DNA of 64,000 nucleotides from Umezawaea sp049997955 (GTDB lineage: Bacteria > Actinomycetota > Actinomycetes > Mycobacteriales > Pseudonocardiaceae), in the NCBI GenBank assembly GCA_049997955.1, contig JAEBDY010000004.1:1-64000 (forward strand), read 5' to 3'. Shown piece by piece: positions 26,062 to 34,369 of this stretch; the stretch's first letter is position 1, and each line of letters starts with the position of its first letter. A program made the translations under genes and the position numbers. A model generated the notes under the pieces. That model saw only the letters and a list, made by a program, of their open reading frames with translations, was not told where the DNA came from and did no database searches.

Positions 26062-26639
26062 ACTGCGATCCGCTGCCGAACACCGGCCTCGACGCGAACC
26101 TGGGCCTGTTCCTGATGATCGCGAGCGGGTGCCTCGCGCTCGGCGTGGTGCTGGTGCTGGCGAGCCGGCGCCGACGTCGGCGCACAGGAGCGGTCGTCTC
26201 CCTGCTGGTCCTGGCCATCATCGGCGCGGCCTTCGTGGTGCCGTCGGGAACTCCGGCGCAGGCCTCGACCTCGGACTGCGGCACCACGAGCAACTCCCTG
26301 ACCGTCACCCAGACCTCGACCTTGGTCGGTCTGGCACCCGGTCTTCCGCCGGTCGGGATCACCGGCCTGGTCGTGAACAACAGTCTCGACAGCACCTACA
26401 TCACGGCGGTCGAGGTCGAGATCGTCTCCATCAGCGCGCGATCCGGATCGCGTCCCGGCACCTGCGACACCAGCGACTACTTCCTGCTCGACACGCGGAT
26501 GCTCGTCGAACGGACCCTCGACCCCGGCGGGTCGGCGCCCTTCACCGGAGCGGCCATCGGCTTCAGCGACAAGGCCGTCAACCAGGACGCCTGCCAGCAC
26601 GCCGTCATCCACCTGCTCTACACCGCCGACCCCGACTAG
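26058..26639 (+). CDS. LPNTG-bearing two-helix surface protein
   Basis: A 193-residue protein. It starts CDPLPNTGLDANLGLFLMIA: an LPxTG-type motif, a transmembrane helix (LFLMIASGCLALGVVLVLA), a cluster RRRRRRTG, a second helix (AVVSLLVLAIIGAAFVV) and an outside domain (about 70-193: SLTVTQTSTLVGLAPGLPPV, GTCDTSDYFLLDTRMLVERT, FSDKAVNQDACQHAVIHLLY). The first 40 residues are exactly a sortase sorting signal, yet stand at an N-terminus. GTG 26058 overlaps the previous stop (GTGA), so translation is probably coupled. A frameshifted fusion would place the anchor on the upstream ice-binding-like protein. The ectodomain resembles small SipW-dependent surface proteins. Confidence 0.7.
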   Translation: MNCDPLPNTGLDANLGLFLMIASGCLALGVVLVLASRRRRRRTGAVVSLLVLAIIGAAFVVPSGTPAQASTSDCGTTSNSLTVTQTSTLVGLAPGLPPVGITGLVVNNSLDSTYITAVEVEIVSISARSGSRPGTCDTSDYFLLDTRMLVERTLDPGGSAPFTGAAIGFSDKAVNQDACQHAVIHLLYTADPD

Positions 26640-26661
26640 CCGGTGCGGGCACCGGAAGGCG

Positions 26662-27666
26662 TCACCGTTGGTCGTCCGCGACGCCGAACTCCAGTGCCGT
26701 CCGCCCGTCCGCCACCGGGCCCGAGCCGCGGAGCACGAGGCCGCAGTCGGCGGCCAGCGTGGTCAGTTCGTCGACCGTCCTCTCCCGGCCGCCGAAGCAC
26801 ATCAGCATGAACAGGTCGATCGCGGTGGTGGCCCCCAGCCCCAGCACCGGCTCGATGACCACCACGGTGCCGCTCGGCGCGGCTGCCCGACGGCACCCGG
26901 CGAGGATCTTGCGGGCGTGGTCGTCGTCCCAGTTGTGCAGGATGTCGGACAGGACGTAGGCGTCGGCGCCCGCGGGCAGCGGGTCGAAGAAGCTGCCGGT
27001 CACGGCGCCCGCCCGATCGGCGAGCCCGGCTGCCGCGAACGCGTCGACGGCGGCGGTCGTCACCGGCGCCAGGTCCAGGACCCGGCCGCGCACGTCGGGG
27101 TGGGCGTGCAGGATCGCCGCGAGCACGACGCCCTCACCCCCTCCGACGTCGAGGACGTCGACGAAGCGGCTCCAGTCGAAGCGGTCGGCGATCTGGCCCG
27201 CCTGCACCCGGAACCGCCACTGCATCTGGGCGTCGAACGAGCGCCGCAGGACCGGGTTGGCGTCGAGGTCCCCCCAGAAGTCGCGCCCGTACCGGTGCTC
27301 GTAGGCGGGAGCGCCCGTGGTGATCGTCTCGAGCAGGTCGACGAAGGCGAGGTCGGCGCGCCCCGCCGCGCTGGTGATGTCGAGCAGAGGCTTGAGCCCT
27401 TCCGGGGCGTCCTCGCGCATCTGGTCGCCGAGGCTCGTGGGTCGGTAGTGGCCGGACCGCGCGTCGAGGTCGAAGACGCCGATCGTGACCAGGTGGTCGA
27501 GCAAGCTCCGCAGCGCGGGCGCGGAGGTCCCGGTCTCGGACGCGAGGTGCTCCGCCGTCGCTCCCGCGCCGCCCGCGCGCTCCACCAGGCCGAGGGTCGC
27601 GGCCACCCGGATGGCCATGGGGGTGGCCAGGTCGGCCATGGCTCGAATCGAAGGTGCTGGGTCCAT
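26662..27666 (-). CDS. O-methyltransferase (family 2, SAM-dependent)
   Basis: A 334-residue enzyme. An N-terminal dimerisation/winged-helix domain covers about 1-100 (MADLATPMAIRVAATLGLVE, LRSLLDHLVTIGVFDL). The Rossmann methyltransferase domain has the SAM motif VLDVGGGEGVVLAAIL (about 170), the acidic loop RVLDLAPV, then DAYVLSDILHNWDDDHARKI, whose HNW-D-D is the classical acetylserotonin/hydroxyindole O-methyltransferase signature carrying the catalytic His, and VVVIEPVLG. Substrates of bacterial members are mostly secondary-metabolite hydroxyls. It stands alone, convergent with the surface-protein genes and near a TetR regulator. Confidence 0.85.
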   Translation of the reverse strand: MDPAPSIRAMADLATPMAIRVAATLGLVERAGGAGATAEHLASETGTSAPALRSLLDHLVTIGVFDLDARSGHYRPTSLGDQMREDAPEGLKPLLDITSAAGRADLAFVDLLETITTGAPAYEHRYGRDFWGDLDANPVLRRSFDAQMQWRFRVQAGQIADRFDWSRFVDVLDVGGGEGVVLAAILHAHPDVRGRVLDLAPVTTAAVDAFAAAGLADRAGAVTGSFFDPLPAGADAYVLSDILHNWDDDHARKILAGCRRAAAPSGTVVVIEPVLGLGATTAIDLFMLMCFGGRERTVDELTTLAADCGLVLRGSGPVADGRTALEFGVADDQR

Positions 27667-27783
27667 CGCCCGAACCTATCCGGGTCGACGCGGGGTTCGG
27701 GTGCGCACGCGGGAGGAGTACCCGCGGCTGACCGGGATGCCGACGGCGGGTGTCGTTCCCGTGACGGGCGCGGTCACCCGGAA

Positions 27784-28395
27784 CTAGCTCCGGGTGACCG
27801 CCGCCGGGGCCGAGGTCTCCAGCAGCGCGGTGGCGCACTCCTCGGCGAGGTCCTCGGCGTGCGCGGGCAGGGATCCGCCCGCTCGCAGGTGGCGGCGGAC
27901 CAGGGCCAGGGGCAGGTCCACCAGCGCCAGGGCCAGGCGGTCGGCGGCGTGGCGACCTCGAACGCCCAGGGTCGAGCCGAGCGCGGCGAGGGCGGCGCGC
28001 ACCCGCTGGTTGCCGTGCTCGGCGCGGCGGAGGTGTTCGGCCGACCAGTCCGCGCGGGCGAAGTCCCCGGCGTCGTAGAGCAGGACGGCGGCCTCGGCCG
28101 GGTGGGTGCGGCTCCAGGCGACGACCGTCCGCGCCGCCGCCCTTGCCGCCCGGTGCGCGTCGGCGTCCGAGCCGAGCGCCGCGAGGTAGTCCGCCTGGAA
28201 GTCCTCGACCGTCCGCAGCCAGAGTTCGGCCAGCAGCGCGGCCCGCCCGGCGAAGCGGTGGTACACCGAGCCGCTCGGGGCTCCGACCTCCTCGGCGACC
28301 GCGGACATCGTCACTCCGGCCGGACCCGACGCCGCGGCCAGTCGAACGGCGGCGTCGAGCAGTTGCTCGCTGTCGAAACGCGGCGGCCTTGCCAT
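27784..28395 (-). CDS. TetR-family regulator
   Basis: A 203-residue repressor-type protein. The N-terminal helix-turn-helix is DSEQLLDAAVRLAAASGPAG, then VTMSAVAEEVGAPSGSVYHR FAGR, the canonical TetR recognition helix ending in YHRF. The C-terminal ligand domain (about 60-190) is helical. A 16-bp perfect palindrome (28400-28415) lies directly upstream in the gap to the divergent SRPBCC gene, so it probably controls both. Either ATG 28395 or a GTG at 28416 could be the start; the first is preferred because the second would put the palindrome inside the gene. The ligand is unknown. Confidence 0.85.
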   Translation of the reverse strand: MARPPRFDSEQLLDAAVRLAAASGPAGVTMSAVAEEVGAPSGSVYHRFAGRAALLAELWLRTVEDFQADYLAALGSDADAHRAARAAARTVVAWSRTHPAEAAVLLYDAGDFARADWSAEHLRRAEHGNQRVRAALAALGSTLGVRGRHAADRLALALVDLPLALVRRHLRAGGSLPAHAEDLAEECATALLETSAPAAVTRS

Positions 28396-28399
28396 GTTT

Positions 28400-28415
28400 T
28401 GGAGAGTACTCTCCA
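28400..28415. promoter_or_regulatory. TetR operator palindrome
   Basis: TGGAGAGTACTCTCCA is a perfect 16-bp palindrome 4 bases from the regulator's start. A weaker inverted element (ATTGGAG...CTCTAAT, 28421-28440) follows toward the divergent gene. Confidence 0.7.
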
Positions 28416-28456
28416 CTTGTATTGGAGACTTCCCTCTAATTCGTGACGGAGGATCG

Positions 28457-28996
28457 ATGGGCGTCTACAACGTGCACGAGAGGCTGCTGTTCGCGCAGGC
28501 AGGCGAGGTGGGGGCACTGCTGGACACCCTGGCGGGCGGCGCCGACGCGCTGTGGCCGCGGTCGACGTGGCCGCCGGTGGAGTTCGACCGGCCGCTGGCG
28601 GTCGGGGCGGTCGGCGGCCACGGGCCGGTCCGCTACACCGTCGCCGCCTACGTCCCCGCCACCTGAGTGCGGTTCGCCTTCACCGGGCCGCGCGGCTTCC
28701 ACGGCTTCCACGAGTACGCCGTCCTGGCCGTCGACGAGGAGCGCACGCTGCTGCGGCACACCCTCGCGATGACCACCGGCGGGCAGGCCCGCCTCACCTG
28801 GCCGCTCGTCTTCCGGCCACTGCACGACGCGCTGCTGGAGGACAGCCTGGACCGCGCCGAACTCGCCTGCGCGGGCACGGTGGCGCGCCCGGCGCGGTGG
28901 AGCGGGCGCGTTCGCCTGCTGCGCGGGCTGGTCAGCCGAACGTCAGGCCCGGCTGTCCCAGGTAGGGGAACCAGCGCGGCGGGTGGGCGGCGGTGA
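28457..28996 (+). pseudogene. SRPBCC-family gene with in-frame TGA
   Basis: ATG 28457 has GGAGG 4 bases upstream. The frame reads MGVYNVHERLLFAQAGEVGA, WPPVEFDRPLAVGAVGGHGP, VAAYVPAT, then TGA (28664-28666), and continues in the same frame VRFAFTGPRGFHGFHEYAVL and RLTWPLVFRPLHDALLEDSL. This is one START/SRPBCC domain; an Arg codon (CGA) is the likely original at the stop. The 3' end runs 65 bases into the convergent gene, so its native stop may also be lost. It sits divergent to the TetR gene and was probably its target. A downstream GTG after the TGA could give only a partial domain. Confidence 0.7.
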
Positions 28997-29462
28997 ACGC
29001 CTCGCCCATCGCGGCGAACCACGCGTCGAACGACGGGAAGTCGGGCGCCGCGTCCGCCGGGTTCTCCCACTCGTCGCCGTCGGCCCGCCGCGCCTTGGGC
29101 TCGTCGCGGTGCACGTAGTAGACGGGGCAGGTCTCGTCGGTGATGTCGAAGCACCACGCCGCGTCGTCGCCCGCCTCAGCGAAGGCGAGCAGGTGCGCGG
29201 TCGACCTGTCCGCGCGCGGCGGGTGGACCAGGTCGCCGTTGAGGGCCTGGGCGCTCTTCTCGTCCACGACCGCGAAGCGGAGCGTCACGCCGGCGAACTC
29301 GCGGTGGCACGACACGGTCCCGTGCTCGGCCAGCAGGCCGGTGTAGCCGGGCGGTCCCACGAGCACCGGGGAACCCGGAGCCTGCTCGGTCACGACTAGA
29401 TCGATCCGGCCGTCGAGGGCGGCCTGGTGGAGCCGGTCGAGGACTTCCGAAATGTGACCCAT
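28932..29462 (-). CDS. SUKH/SMI1-KNR4-like protein
   Basis: A 176-residue acidic cytosolic protein. It has LDRLHQAALDGRIDLVVTEQ at the N-terminus, a central GDDAAWCFDITDETCPVYYV, and the C-terminal DFPSFDAWFAAMGEAFTAAH with PPRWFPYLGQPGLTF. The 'vyyv...d.W....pSFd.wf' layout fits the SMI1/KNR4 (SUKH) superfamily, whose bacterial members are mostly immunity proteins to nuclease or deaminase toxins. No toxin gene is adjacent. ATG 29462 is preceded by TATAGT 7 bases upstream and no Shine-Dalgarno, so the mRNA is probably leaderless. The 3' end overlaps the broken SRPBCC gene. Confidence 0.65.
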   Translation of the reverse strand: MGHISEVLDRLHQAALDGRIDLVVTEQAPGSPVLVGPPGYTGLLAEHGTVSCHREFAGVTLRFAVVDEKSAQALNGDLVHPPRADRSTAHLLAFAEAGDDAAWCFDITDETCPVYYVHRDEPKARRADGDEWENPADAAPDFPSFDAWFAAMGEAFTAAHPPRWFPYLGQPGLTFG

Positions 29463-29469
29463 CGTGATC

Positions 29470-29475
29470 ACTATA
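29470..29475 (-). promoter_or_regulatory. -10 box of a leaderless promoter
   Basis: TATAGT on the minus strand ends 7 bases before ATG 29462. Confidence 0.55.
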
Positions 29476-29599
29476 GGGCTCATTCGCAGGATGGGAAGAT
29501 GTAACGCCAGGTGACGACTTGCCGGACATGTGCGGATAGTGAGATCAACCGGGCGAAAACCGGGCGCGCTGACCATCGTTTTCGGGCACCCTGACCACG

Positions 29600-30411
29600 G
29601 TGGATGCGGTGATCGGCAGCGGTCGGATTCGGGGCGCCCTGGTGGCGTCGGACGTGGTGGCGCATCTCGGTGTCCCCTACGCCGCTCCACCGTTCGGCCC
29701 ACACCGGTTCGCGCCACCCCGTCCGGTCGTGGCGTGGTCGGGCGTGCGCGACGGCACGCGGTTCGGCCCAGTGTCGCCCCAGTCCTGGTGACGGGCAACC
29801 ACCGGGTCGGGTTCGAGGGGTTCGGGCACGTCGACGGGTACCCGGACAACCGCGGCCTGCTCGACCTCGCCGCGGCGCTGAGGTGGGTGCGGGCCGAGAT
29901 CGCCGCGTTCGGCGGCGACCCCGTCGAGGTCACGGCCGCGGGCCAGTCCTCGGGAGCGACCTCGGTCGCCTGCCTGGCCGCCACGGGTCTGGTGCGGCGG
30001 GCGATCCTGCACAGTCCCCCGGACCTGCACTTCACCGCCGCACGGGCCAGGGAGCTGTTCGCGGGGTTCCCGCTGGGTACGCCCGCCGAGGTGGTGGAGG
30101 CGTCCGACCGGCTGGGCACGACCTACCAGCCGGTGCTGGAGGCGAGCCCGCTGTCGACCGTCCCGGACGACGTTCCGCTGCTGCTGTCGCACACCGCGCA
30201 CGAGGAGGCGCTGTTCATCGAGCCCGTGCGCGCGTTGGCGGCCCGCCATCCCCGCGCCCGCCTGCTGCGCTTCGCGATCCCGCCCGCGCGGCACAACGAC
30301 GACGTCGTCTACGCGTTCGGCCACCGCGACGACGCGCGGCTGCGGGACGTGTGGACCAGGTTCGCCACCACCGGGCACCCCGGCTTCGACGGCGAGACCG
30401 TCCTAGCGTGA
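29600..30411 (+). pseudogene. Carboxylesterase type B with internal deletions
   Basis: The 5' part (29600-29788) reads VIGSGRIRGALVASDVVAHL, GVPYAAPPFGPHRFAPPRPV, the N-terminus of type B carboxylesterases. Then the frame changes and jumps to VTGNHRVGFEGFGHVDG, ALRWVRAEIAAFGGDPVEVT and the nucleophile loop AAGQSSGATSV (GxSxG-like). The region that normally carries the oxyanion HGG loop is missing, as is part of the middle. The C-terminus contains IPPARHNDDVVYAFG, where the catalytic His may lie. About 270 residues survive of an expected 450-500. The 3' end overlaps the M20 peptidase gene by 9 bases. Confidence 0.7.
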
Positions 30412-31689
30412 CAGCAGGTGGTCCAGCACGCGGGCGCCGAACCGCAGTCCCTCCACGGGCACCCGTTCGTCCACGCCGTGCGCCATCGCCCGGTAGTCGT
30501 AGCCCTCGGGCAGCAGCAGCGGGGCGAAGCCGTAGCAGTCGATGCCCAGCGTGCTGAACGCCTTGGCGTCGGTGCCGCCGCCCATGCAGTACGGCACGAC
30601 GACGGCCTCGGGGTCCTCGGCGCGCAGGGCGTCGGCCATGGCGGTGAACCACGGCGAGTCGATCGGGGCCTGCACGGGCGGCAGGTGTTCGAGGAACTCG
30701 CGGGTCACGTTCGGGCCGATGAGGCTGTCGATGGTGGTCATCAGCTCGTCCACGGTGCCGGGCAGGGTGCGGACGTCGACGTTCGCGGTCGCGGTGCCGG
30801 GGATGACGTTGACCTTGTACCCGGCCGACAGCATGGTCGGCGTGGTGCTGTTGCGGACCGTCGACTCGGCCAGCGCGCCCGCCGGGCCGAACCGCGCGAG
30901 CGTGGCGTCCACGTCGTCGAGGTCGACCTCGACGCCCAGCGCCTCGCCGGTGCGCACGAGGAACGCCTCCACCGCCGGGGTGAGCCGGACCGGGTGGCGG
31001 TAGGCGGCCAGTCGCGCCAGGGCGTTGGCCAGGACGACCACGGCGTTGTCGTCGTTGCGGCGGGACCCGTGGCCCGCGCGTCCTCGGGCGGTGAGCCTGA
31101 GGTGCGAGGTGCCGCGCTCGGCGGTGCCGACGGGGTAGACCCGCCGATCGCCGACCCGGTAGGAGTAGCCGCCGGACTCGCTGATCGCGGCGGCGCAGTC
31201 GGCGAACAGGTGCGGCTGGTGGTCCACGAGCCACTGCGCGCCGAACTCGCCCTGGTCCTCCTCGTCGGCGACGAACGCCAGCACGAGGTCGCGCCGCGGC
31301 CCGCGGCCCTCGCTCGACCAGGTCGACAGCACGGACAGGACCATCGCGACCATGTCCTTCATGTCCACCGCGCCGCGACCCCACAGGTAGCCGTCGCGCA
31401 CCTCGCCGGAGAACGGCGGCACGGCCCACTCGGCCGGGTCGGCGGGCACGACGTCCAGGTGGGCCTGCACGAGCAGCGCGGGCAGCGTCGGGTCGCTGCC
31501 GGGGACGCGGGCGACGACGTTGGCGCGGCGCGGCGCGGGTTCGAACAGGGTCGGCTCGATGCCCAGCGCGGTGAGGTGGCCCGCGACGAACTCGGCGGCC
31601 TCGCGCTCGCCCTCGGCGTCGCCCGCGCCCCGGTTGGTGGTGTCGAACCTGATCAGCGACGCGCACAGGTCCACGACGTCCTCAGCCAT
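30403..31689 (-). CDS. M20-family metallopeptidase
   Basis: A 428-residue dizinc peptidase/deacylase. Metal ligands and catalytic residues are visible in order: LLVQAHLDVVPADPAEW (His, Asp), WGRGAVDMKDMVAM (bridging Asp), VADEEDQGEFGA (catalytic and ligand Glu), SESGGYSY region, dimerisation-domain RAGHGSRRNDDN and the C-terminal MAHGVDERVPVEG (His). M20 peptidases of this type cleave short peptides or N-acyl amino acids. It starts 8 bases inside the end of the M55 gene, so the two are translationally coupled. With the divergent peptide importer it probably degrades imported short peptides. Confidence 0.9.
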   Translation of the reverse strand: MAEDVVDLCASLIRFDTTNRGAGDAEGEREAAEFVAGHLTALGIEPTLFEPAPRRANVVARVPGSDPTLPALLVQAHLDVVPADPAEWAVPPFSGEVRDGYLWGRGAVDMKDMVAMVLSVLSTWSSEGRGPRRDLVLAFVADEEDQGEFGAQWLVDHQPHLFADCAAAISESGGYSYRVGDRRVYPVGTAERGTSHLRLTARGRAGHGSRRNDDNAVVVLANALARLAAYRHPVRLTPAVEAFLVRTGEALGVEVDLDDVDATLARFGPAGALAESTVRNSTTPTMLSAGYKVNVIPGTATANVDVRTLPGTVDELMTTIDSLIGPNVTREFLEHLPPVQAPIDSPWFTAMADALRAEDPEAVVVPYCMGGGTDAKAFSTLGIDCYGFAPLLLPEGYDYRAMAHGVDERVPVEGLRFGARVLDHLLSR

Positions 31690-32497
31690 ACACGGCCTCC
31701 ACCGATCCCGCCGCGATGGCGGTGACGATCTTGAACGCCTTCATGGCGTCGGTCATGGTGGCCGCGTCGAACCCGACCGTGCGGGTGCCGATCAGCTCCA
31801 CGGTAGGGATGACGGCGGCGGCGTGCGCGAGGTGCGTGGCGTCGAAGTCGACCTCGACCCAGTGCTCCGCGGTCACCGGGTCGACGCGGCCCGCGCGGCG
31901 CACGGCGCGCTTCGCGGCGGCGGTGAGGCGTTCGGCGGTGATCTCCGGCGGGTCGCAGATCGCGGCGTAGCGGCTGACGCACTCCTTGACCGCGACCAGT
32001 TCCGCCGCGGGCGCGTACTCGGCCGCGTCCTCGCAGGTCTTGTCGTCGCCGGACACCAGGAGCACGGGCACACCGTATTCGGCGGCCACAGCGGCGTTGA
32101 GCCTGCCCTCGCTCGCGGGCACGCCGTCGAGCCGGACCTGGGTGATGGAGTTCTCCAGGTAGGTGTGCGCGAGGACGCCGTCCTCGCCCGCGCCGGTGTG
32201 GTAGCCGAGGAACACCACGCCCAGCACACCCGTCTCGACGCCCTGCATCATCGACAGCGGCTTGTGCCGCCCCGTGAGCATCCGGGCGCGTGGATCGAGG
32301 TCCTCCAGCAGCAGGTTGCGCTGGCTGCTGTGCGCTTCGTTGACCAGCGCGTCCGTGGCGAGCCCGGCGACGGTGGCGTTGACGTCGCCGGTGAACAGGC
32401 GGCGGAAGCGCTGCCACTGCTCGGTACCGGGCTCGACGTCCGCGGGACAGGTGACGCCCGTGGCGCCCTCCATGTCCGCCGAGATCATGATCCGCAT
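31682..32497 (-). CDS. dppA: M55 D-aminopeptidase (DppA-like)
   Basis: A 271-residue zinc peptidase of the DppA family, which in Bacillus releases D-Ala from D-Ala-containing peptides. It begins MRIMISADMEGATGVTCPAD (Asp-x-Glu ligands). Then DALVNEAHSSQRNLLLEDLD (His ligand; the usual NDAH is NEAH here), FLGYHTGAGEDGVLAHTYLE (catalytic and ligand His) and LLVSGDDKTCEDA follow. ATG 32497 is unambiguous. It is coupled to the M20 gene downstream and divergent from the ABC importer 81 bases away. Role in recycling of peptidoglycan D-amino peptides is inferred from family plus context. Confidence 0.88.
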   Translation of the reverse strand: MRIMISADMEGATGVTCPADVEPGTEQWQRFRRLFTGDVNATVAGLATDALVNEAHSSQRNLLLEDLDPRARMLTGRHKPLSMMQGVETGVLGVVFLGYHTGAGEDGVLAHTYLENSITQVRLDGVPASEGRLNAAVAAEYGVPVLLVSGDDKTCEDAAEYAPAAELVAVKECVSRYAAICDPPEITAERLTAAAKRAVRRAGRVDPVTAEHWVEVDFDATHLAHAAAVIPTVELIGTRTVGFDAATMTDAMKAFKIVTAIAAGSVEAVYG

Positions 32498-32578
32498 GGC
32501 TGACAGGTTAAGCCGCGGGTGGTCTTTGTCGAGATGTAGGAGTAGACGGTTACTTCTGCGCAACTCTGGGGAGAGGTA

Positions 32579-34369
32579 GTGCCAGTGGGGATCACGCGAC
32601 GACTGGGTTCGATCACGGGGGCGGCGGTGCTGGCGGCACTGCCGCTGGCGCCGACGGCCCACGCACAGCAGCCGGTCACCCTGAGGGTGGCCATCGTCCA
32701 GCAGGTCGACTCGCTCAACCCGTTCCTCGCCACGTACCAGGCGAGCACCGAGATCGGGCGGCTGATGTACGACTACCTGACCGCCTACGACGCGGCCGAC
32801 CAGCGGCCGGTCGAGGCGGTGGCGAAGTCGTGGGAGCAGTCGGCTGACGACCTGACCTGGACGTTCACCGTCCCGGACGGCAAGAAGTGGTCCGACGGCC
32901 AGCCGATCACGGCCAAGGACGTCGCGTTCACCTACAACCTGATGATGACCGACAAGGACGCCGCCACCGCCAACGGCAGCTTCGTGGCGAACTTCGAGTC
33001 GGTGACCGCTCCGGACGACCGCACGGTCGTGATCAGGACCAGGGTGCCGCAGGCGAGCATGCTGGCGCTGGACGTGCCGATCGTGCCCGAGCACGTGTGG
33101 TCGCAGGTCGGCAGGATCGCCGACTACCCCAACGACGTGACGCCGAGCGTGAGCAGCGGACCGTTCATCCTTTCGGAGTACCGGGCCAACGAGTTCATCA
33201 AGCTCAAGGCCAACAAGGACTACTGGCGGGGCGCGCCGAAGTACGACGAGCTGCACTTCGTCTACTACAAGACCGTGGACGCCGCGGTGCAGGCGCTGGA
33301 CAAGGGCGAGCTGGACCTGGTCAACCGCATGGGCCCGGCGCAGTTCGACTCGCTCCAGGGCAAGGACGGCATCACCCTCAACAAGGCCCAGGGCAGGCGC
33401 TTCAACGAGCTGGTGCTCAACTCCGGCGCGGCCACCAGGACCGGCGAGCCGATCGGCGACGGGCACCCGGCGCTCAAGGACGTGAAGGTGCGCCGGGCCA
33501 TCGCGAAGGCCATCGACCAGGACGCGATCATCGCGCGCGTCAACGGCGGGTACGCCGAGCGCGGCACCGGCCCGATCCCGCCGGTGTTCCCGGACTTCCA
33601 CCTCACGCCCGAGCAGGTGCGGCCGTTCGACCCGGCGGCGGCGAACACCGAGCTGGACCAGGCCGGTTACCCCCAGGGCCCCGACGGCACCCGTGTCGGC
33701 GCCGACGGCAAGCCGCTGCGGTTCCGGCTAATCGGGCACACCAGCCGCGCCTACGACGAGCAGGCGGGCGAGTACATCAAGGGGTCGCTGGCCGACCTCG
33801 GCATCGCGGTGGACGTGCAACTGGTGGCGGACACCCTGCTCGACGAGCAAGCCGTGGCGGGCAAGTTCGACCTGATCTTCAGCGGCTGGGGCACCAATCC
33901 GGACCCGGACTTCATCCTGTCGCTGCACACCTGCGCCGCGCGGCCCGCGTCGACGACCACGAGCGGCACGACCGACTCGTTCTTCTGCGACAAGACCTAC
34001 GACGAGCTGTACGCCCAGCAGGGCGCCGAACTCGACCCGGCCAAGCGGTCCGAGCTGGTCAAGCGGATGCAGCAGCGGTTCTACGACGAGGTCCCGGCGA
34101 TCATCCTCGGCCACGACAACGCGCTGGAGGCCTACCGCAGCGACACGTTCGCGAGCTTCGCGGTCCAACCCGACCCCGGTGGCGTGATCATGGCGCAGAA
34201 CGGGGTGTGGGGGTACTACGGCGCGGTGCCCGCGGCGGCGGCCGGGTCCGGGTCCTCGGGGCCGAGCGGGCTGCTGATCGGCGGCGTCGTGGTCGTGGTC
34301 CTGCTGGTGGGCGGCGGCGCGGTGCTGCTGGCCAGGCGGCGCGGCGCGAGCGCCGGAGACCGCGAGTGA
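32579..34369 (+). CDS. Peptide ABC transporter substrate-binding protein, C-terminally anchored
   Basis: A 596-residue family 5 (DppA/OppA-type) solute-binding protein. Sec signal: LGSITGAAVLAALPLAPTAH-AQQ without a lipobox Cys. Domain I starts VTLRVAIVQQVDSLNPFLAT; typical segments are WSDGQPITAKDVAFTYNLMM, YWRGAPKYDELHFVYYK, KVRRAIAKAIDQDAII and FDLIFSGWGTNPDPDF. The C-terminus adds a Gly/Ser linker, one transmembrane helix (LLIGGVVVVVLLVGGGAVLL) and ARRRGAS. It is therefore held by a C-terminal helix instead of a lipid. GTG 32579 has GGGGAGAG close upstream. Overlap GTGA with the first permease begins a tight four-gene operon. Confidence 0.9.
   Translation: MPVGITRRLGSITGAAVLAALPLAPTAHAQQPVTLRVAIVQQVDSLNPFLATYQASTEIGRLMYDYLTAYDAADQRPVEAVAKSWEQSADDLTWTFTVPDGKKWSDGQPITAKDVAFTYNLMMTDKDAATANGSFVANFESVTAPDDRTVVIRTRVPQASMLALDVPIVPEHVWSQVGRIADYPNDVTPSVSSGPFILSEYRANEFIKLKANKDYWRGAPKYDELHFVYYKTVDAAVQALDKGELDLVNRMGPAQFDSLQGKDGITLNKAQGRRFNELVLNSGAATRTGEPIGDGHPALKDVKVRRAIAKAIDQDAIIARVNGGYAERGTGPIPPVFPDFHLTPEQVRPFDPAAANTELDQAGYPQGPDGTRVGADGKPLRFRLIGHTSRAYDEQAGEYIKGSLADLGIAVDVQLVADTLLDEQAVAGKFDLIFSGWGTNPDPDFILSLHTCAARPASTTTSGTTDSFFCDKTYDELYAQQGAELDPAKRSELVKRMQQRFYDEVPAIILGHDNALEAYRSDTFASFAVQPDPGGVIMAQNGVWGYYGAVPAAAAGSGSSGPSGLLIGGVVVVVLLVGGGAVLLARRRGASAGDRE

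Noticed and set aside
26040..26064. Classical -1 slippery heptamer at the junction of the two surface-protein genes
   Set aside because: No X XXY YYZ heptamer is present near the GTGA overlap, so programmed slippage is not supported by sequence; coupled re-initiation is the default reading.
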